Shown here: piece after piece, positions 61,186 to 64,000 of the stretch
Position numbering within the stretch: the stretch's first letter is position 1
Layout of the letters: each line of letters opens with the position of its first letter
The notes under the pieces: model-generated
The model's input: the letters and a program-made list of their open reading frames with translations, nothing else
The model's database searches: none
Told to the model about the DNA's origin: nothing
Program-made: the position numbers and the translations under genes
Assembly: GCA_014529385.2 (NCBI GenBank)
Contig: CM043967.1
Coordinates: 1,617,001-1,681,000 of the forward strand
From: Adiantum capillus-veneris
Taxonomy: Eukaryota > Streptophyta > Polypodiopsida > Polypodiales > Pteridaceae
Direction of reading: 5' to 3'
DNA length: 64,000 nucleotides

Positions 61186-61399
61186 TCTCAATGTGTGTGC
61201 GTTTTTTTGGATTGTATGCATGTTTTCTCTCTTTTTTCCTCTCTCAATGTGTGCGTTTTTTGTTTATGCATGTTCTCTCTCTTTTTTCCTCTCTCAATGC
61301 GTGCGTTTTTTGTTTATGCATGCTCTCTCTCTCTCTCTTTTCCTCTCTCAATGTGTGTGTGCATTCTTTGTTTATGTATGTGTGTGTGCATTTTTTTTT

Positions 61400-61404
61400 A
61401 TGTT

Positions 61405-61460
<56 letters not shown>

Positions 61461-61571
61461 AACACTATGTGTGTGTGTGTATGTGTGTGTGAGAGAGGGA
61501 GAGAGAAAGAGGGGAAGGGAACATGAGAATGAGGAGAGGGAAGGAGCATACCTGGCTCTCCTTCCTCTCCT

Positions 61572-61612
<41 letters not shown>
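61400..61612. repeat. (CT)n and (TG)n tracts
   Basis: A CT run at about 61,409-61,457 and a TG run at about 61,577-61,612, with GA-rich sequence between. Overlapping frames on both strands follow these repeats and are not genes. Confidence 0.9.
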
Positions 61613-61670
61613 AGAAGAATAAGAGAGAGAGAGAGAGAGAGGGAGAGAGTTACCTGCTCCTTGCTTGAGG

Positions 61671-61711
61671 GCGCCGAAAAACTCAGATCTGAGATCTGAG
61701 TTTTTGGGCGC
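61671..61711. other. 41-bp near-perfect palindrome
   Basis: Arms of 20 bases with one mismatch around a single central G. The inner 14 bases (AAAAACTCAGATCT) are perfectly mirrored. Confidence 0.85.
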
Positions 61712-61734
61712 GCTCGATTATTTTTTTAGCCCAG

Positions 61735-61855
61735 CCGGCGTCGCTATGAGCGTCGCAAATTTACAAAGAAATTTGCGACGCTCATAGCGACGCCGGGAAT
61801 TTTTTTTTTGAGCGTCGCTGTGTGAGCGTCGCTAATATGAATAGCCTCTTGTAGT
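61735..61855 (-). mobile_element. CACTA terminus with subterminal hairpin
   Basis: The reverse complement from 61,855 begins CACTACAAGAGGCTATTC, a typical plant CACTA terminus. GCGTCGCTAT-type subterminal motifs follow. At 61,735-61,762 and 61,769-61,796 two 28-base arms are perfect reverse complements around a six-base loop (ACAAAG). With the TNP2 remnant on the same strand at 58-59.7 kb, this is probably that element's 5' end. The opposite end was not found. Confidence 0.75.
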
Positions 61856-61856
61856 G

Positions 61857-62465
61857 AAGCTTGTTGAGAAGTTGAGAGCCTACACCAACACTCTTGGCTA
61901 TGGAATGCAAATCCAACCAAGAGCCATGCTTCAATGCTTAAGCTTGTCATCTTATTCATCTTCACTACTATGCTATTATGTTATGCTAAGCAAGAAGAGT
62001 GATAATAAGTGAGGAACTATTTCTTTCTCCTACGAATGCTTCTTCTTCCTTTCCCTACCCTCATTCCCTGCTAGCTCTCTCCACCTTTGAAGGTGTTTGA
62101 GGCCTTGGGACTGAGGCTGGGGATGGTTAATGCTTTTACAAAGTTTATGTTATGCTCGTGAAGCATGAAGCTTTCCATCTTCATTGCATCACCTAGGTCA
62201 CAAAGAACACAAAGATTGTAGTGTACCAAGTCTCTCTTGATTGGAGAATCTATAATACAAAAGCCTATTGGAGGGGAGACCGGCTCCACATAAATCCAGT
62301 GCTCAAATTTGTTGTCATGTTCTCTAGTTCTCTCTCTTGCAAAAGTATTGTTCATGCCAAGTTAATTAAGTATAATGGTTATGTTGCTACCGCCGCTAAT
62401 TAAGTTTATCCTCTATGTTCTCAAAGTAGTCTCACAAAAATGCCCACTCTAATTCTCTTTATTCC
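61857..62465 (+). repeat. LTR fragment, second copy
   Basis: It aligns with 48,457-49,014 (same landmarks, small indels). The CACTA end at 61,855 interrupts its left side, and array-type sequence replaces its right side after 62,465. Confidence 0.75.
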
Positions 62466-62715
62466 GCTATTCTTGCCAGGGGACACACGAACTCTGTGTA
62501 AGTGTATGGACCAAGGTATGTGCTCAAAGAACGGAATTGTAGAGGGTTGGAAAGGGAGGTGCAGGATTCGACGCAGGTGCATAGCAAAGGTGAGGGTGTC
62601 GACCTGTAGGATGGCGGGCAGAGACATTGTGGAAAAAGAGAAAGGGGGGGTAGGGGGGGGAGAACATGCGTTGGAATCTGCTCAAATAATTACTTTTTTT
62701 TTTTTTTGAAGTCAT
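62466..62715 (+). repeat. Displaced fragment of the array unit
   Basis: GGGGACACACGAACTCTGTG, AGGTGAGGGTGTCGACCTGT, a G run and TTGGAATCTGCTCAAATAAT followed by T-run and GTCATGCCA are in the same order as inside each unit of the 41-48-kb array. Only about 250 bp of the unit is present. Confidence 0.8.
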
Positions 62716-62908
62716 GCCAATAGTATGTATAGCTTACGTAGATCAAGTGGAAAAGAAGAAAAGCCACTTTAAATTTCAAAAAAAGGGTAAAAACTTGAAA
62801 AAAAAAGGTCAATTTCGTATAACTTCTTTTAAGAAAATTTTTGAAAGGGAAAAGTGTATTTTTACCAATAATATTTTTTCCAAAAACGTGAACACTCACA
62901 CTACAAGT

Positions 62909-63032
<124 letters not shown>

Positions 63033-63189
63033 ACAGAGCATGGCCCTTCAATAGCAGCCAGTGATGCATCAAGAGCATGACCACTTGGGGCCTCAAACTC
63101 TCAGTCTTGATTGAGGACATAATTATTAAAAACCTGTACGGAATCAAGAAGGGCAGAATCCTAGCCTCAAAATTTCTCAAACAAAACAC

Positions 63190-63960
63190 TACCTTCTCTA
63201 GTGAGGAGTACGCATTAGCTTGTTAACTTGCTCACTGAGCTCATCAATCTGGTTGAATGCCCACACATTTGTGCCATTAACCATCATGTCAGTGTTGCCT
63301 CAAATATTCTTAGTTTAATATTCATTCCATTGCTTCTAGATAGCCCAAATGAACTCCACTCTAGCTCTATTTAAGATTCACATAAAACCAAGGGCAAGCC
63401 GGATGTAGCTTCCTTTGATGATATTGTGCGGTCAAGCAAGGAGCTCATTCACATGGTAGGAGCGGGAAGAGGGGTAGTTGACAGAGATGAAGAATGGATG
63501 CATGCTTTGAGATGTTTAGAACACTCAAGGGGGCAATAGTTACACATCTGGTGGGCTTCTCTCTGTGTACAAGACTCTAATGGAACCCCAGCCCCCTCAA
63601 GGCACATGTAGTGCTTGAGGGAATTTGTATTATTTTCGGGTTAATATAAATTCTCAACTCACAATTGTGAGTATGGCAAAAATAAAAATAAAAAATCACA
63701 TAAAACCTTGATGAAATCTCCTAGAAGTAATTGTTTCCAACAAGGGACCAGGTCCACCACTTCAATGCAAGTGGAGAGAATGGTTGCATTATCTAGGCAG
63801 GACACAAATAGGTGACATATGTCCTCCATTATTTCCTCATGTCTAGGAAATATTCCATTACTTTGGCCAACAACCGTCTCTATTCTATCCAACTAGCTTT
63901 ATGAAGAATAAGCTAGAGCTCTATAGATTTCTTGGAGTGAGTATGGGGGTTCAAGATGGT
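63190..63960 (-). pseudogene. LINE-like remnant (zf-RVT region)
   Basis: On the minus strand FPRHEEIMEDICHLFVSC resembles the zinc-binding zf-RVT segment found after plant LINE reverse transcriptases (C-P-x-C..E..HLF..C). Two of the cysteines are substituted (F and H). Further down, after stops, VEFIWAI.KQWNEY resembles the W.IWK.RN closing motif of the same region. No RT core is in the window, and the element may continue past 64,000. The assignment rests on short motifs only. Confidence 0.45.
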
Positions 63961-64000
63961 TTTGAATTTCAAATTCCACTCATGGAGGGGAGGGGAGAGG

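Overview
The window looks like transposon-dominated nuclear DNA of a land plant. The evidence is one five-exon GDSL esterase/lipase gene with GT..AG introns, plant-type Ty3/gypsy and Ty1/copia LTR retrotransposons primed by tRNA-Met-like sites, a Helitron with a PIF1 helicase, an En/Spm (CACTA) TNP2 transposase, tRNA-derived SINE-like copies, and very many long (TC)n/(TG)n microsatellites. I cannot fix the species. The only apparently intact host gene is the GDSL gene at 38,696-40,636. Almost everything else is mobile or satellite DNA, mostly decayed.

Layout. 0-6.9 kb: a 63-bp minisatellite, decayed minus-strand coding remnants including a coiled-coil ORF split by a solo LTR, and LTR scraps with a compound microsatellite. 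6.9-14.4 kb: mostly non-coding, with a 518-bp CACTA-ended miniature element (9,708-10,225), mini- and microsatellites, a broken coiled-coil ORF with a 21-residue repeat, and a 26-bp-TIR duplication. 14,419-23,310: a nearly complete Ty3/gypsy element on the minus strand with a second (plant-type) RNase H and an unusual 243-bp in-frame tandem duplication inside its reverse transcriptase. 23.3-29.2 kb: a decayed Helitron (Rep plus PIF1). 29,284-34,430: a complete but inactivated Ty1/copia element with 227-bp LTRs and a perfect TACAT target duplication.

34.4-38.6 kb: non-coding, with a second CACTA-ended miniature element (36,024-36,431), a SINE-like copy and an inverted-repeat element. 38.7-40.6 kb: the GDSL gene. 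41.1-48.25 kb: a tandem array of roughly 0.4-1-kb units, each joined to a long (TC)n tract and a poly-G run. 48.25-51.6 kb: a truncated second gypsy element. 51.9-61.86 kb: CACTA material, namely subterminal repeats, a six-copy interspersed 22-bp motif, a TNP2 pseudogene with introns, a captured heavy-metal-associated (HMA) domain gene fragment between direct repeats, SINE-like copies, and a CACTA terminus with two strong hairpins. 61.86-64 kb: an LTR fragment, an escaped array-unit fragment, microsatellites and a LINE-like remnant.

Most promising novelty: the two miniature elements at 9.7 kb and 36.0 kb share a CACTATAT..CACGG-type terminus. Each has subterminal arrays of short motifs and a tRNA-like segment (A box and B box) at its centre. 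This suggests one family of TIR elements with an internal Pol III-type promoter. All alignments were made by eye; no database search was run.
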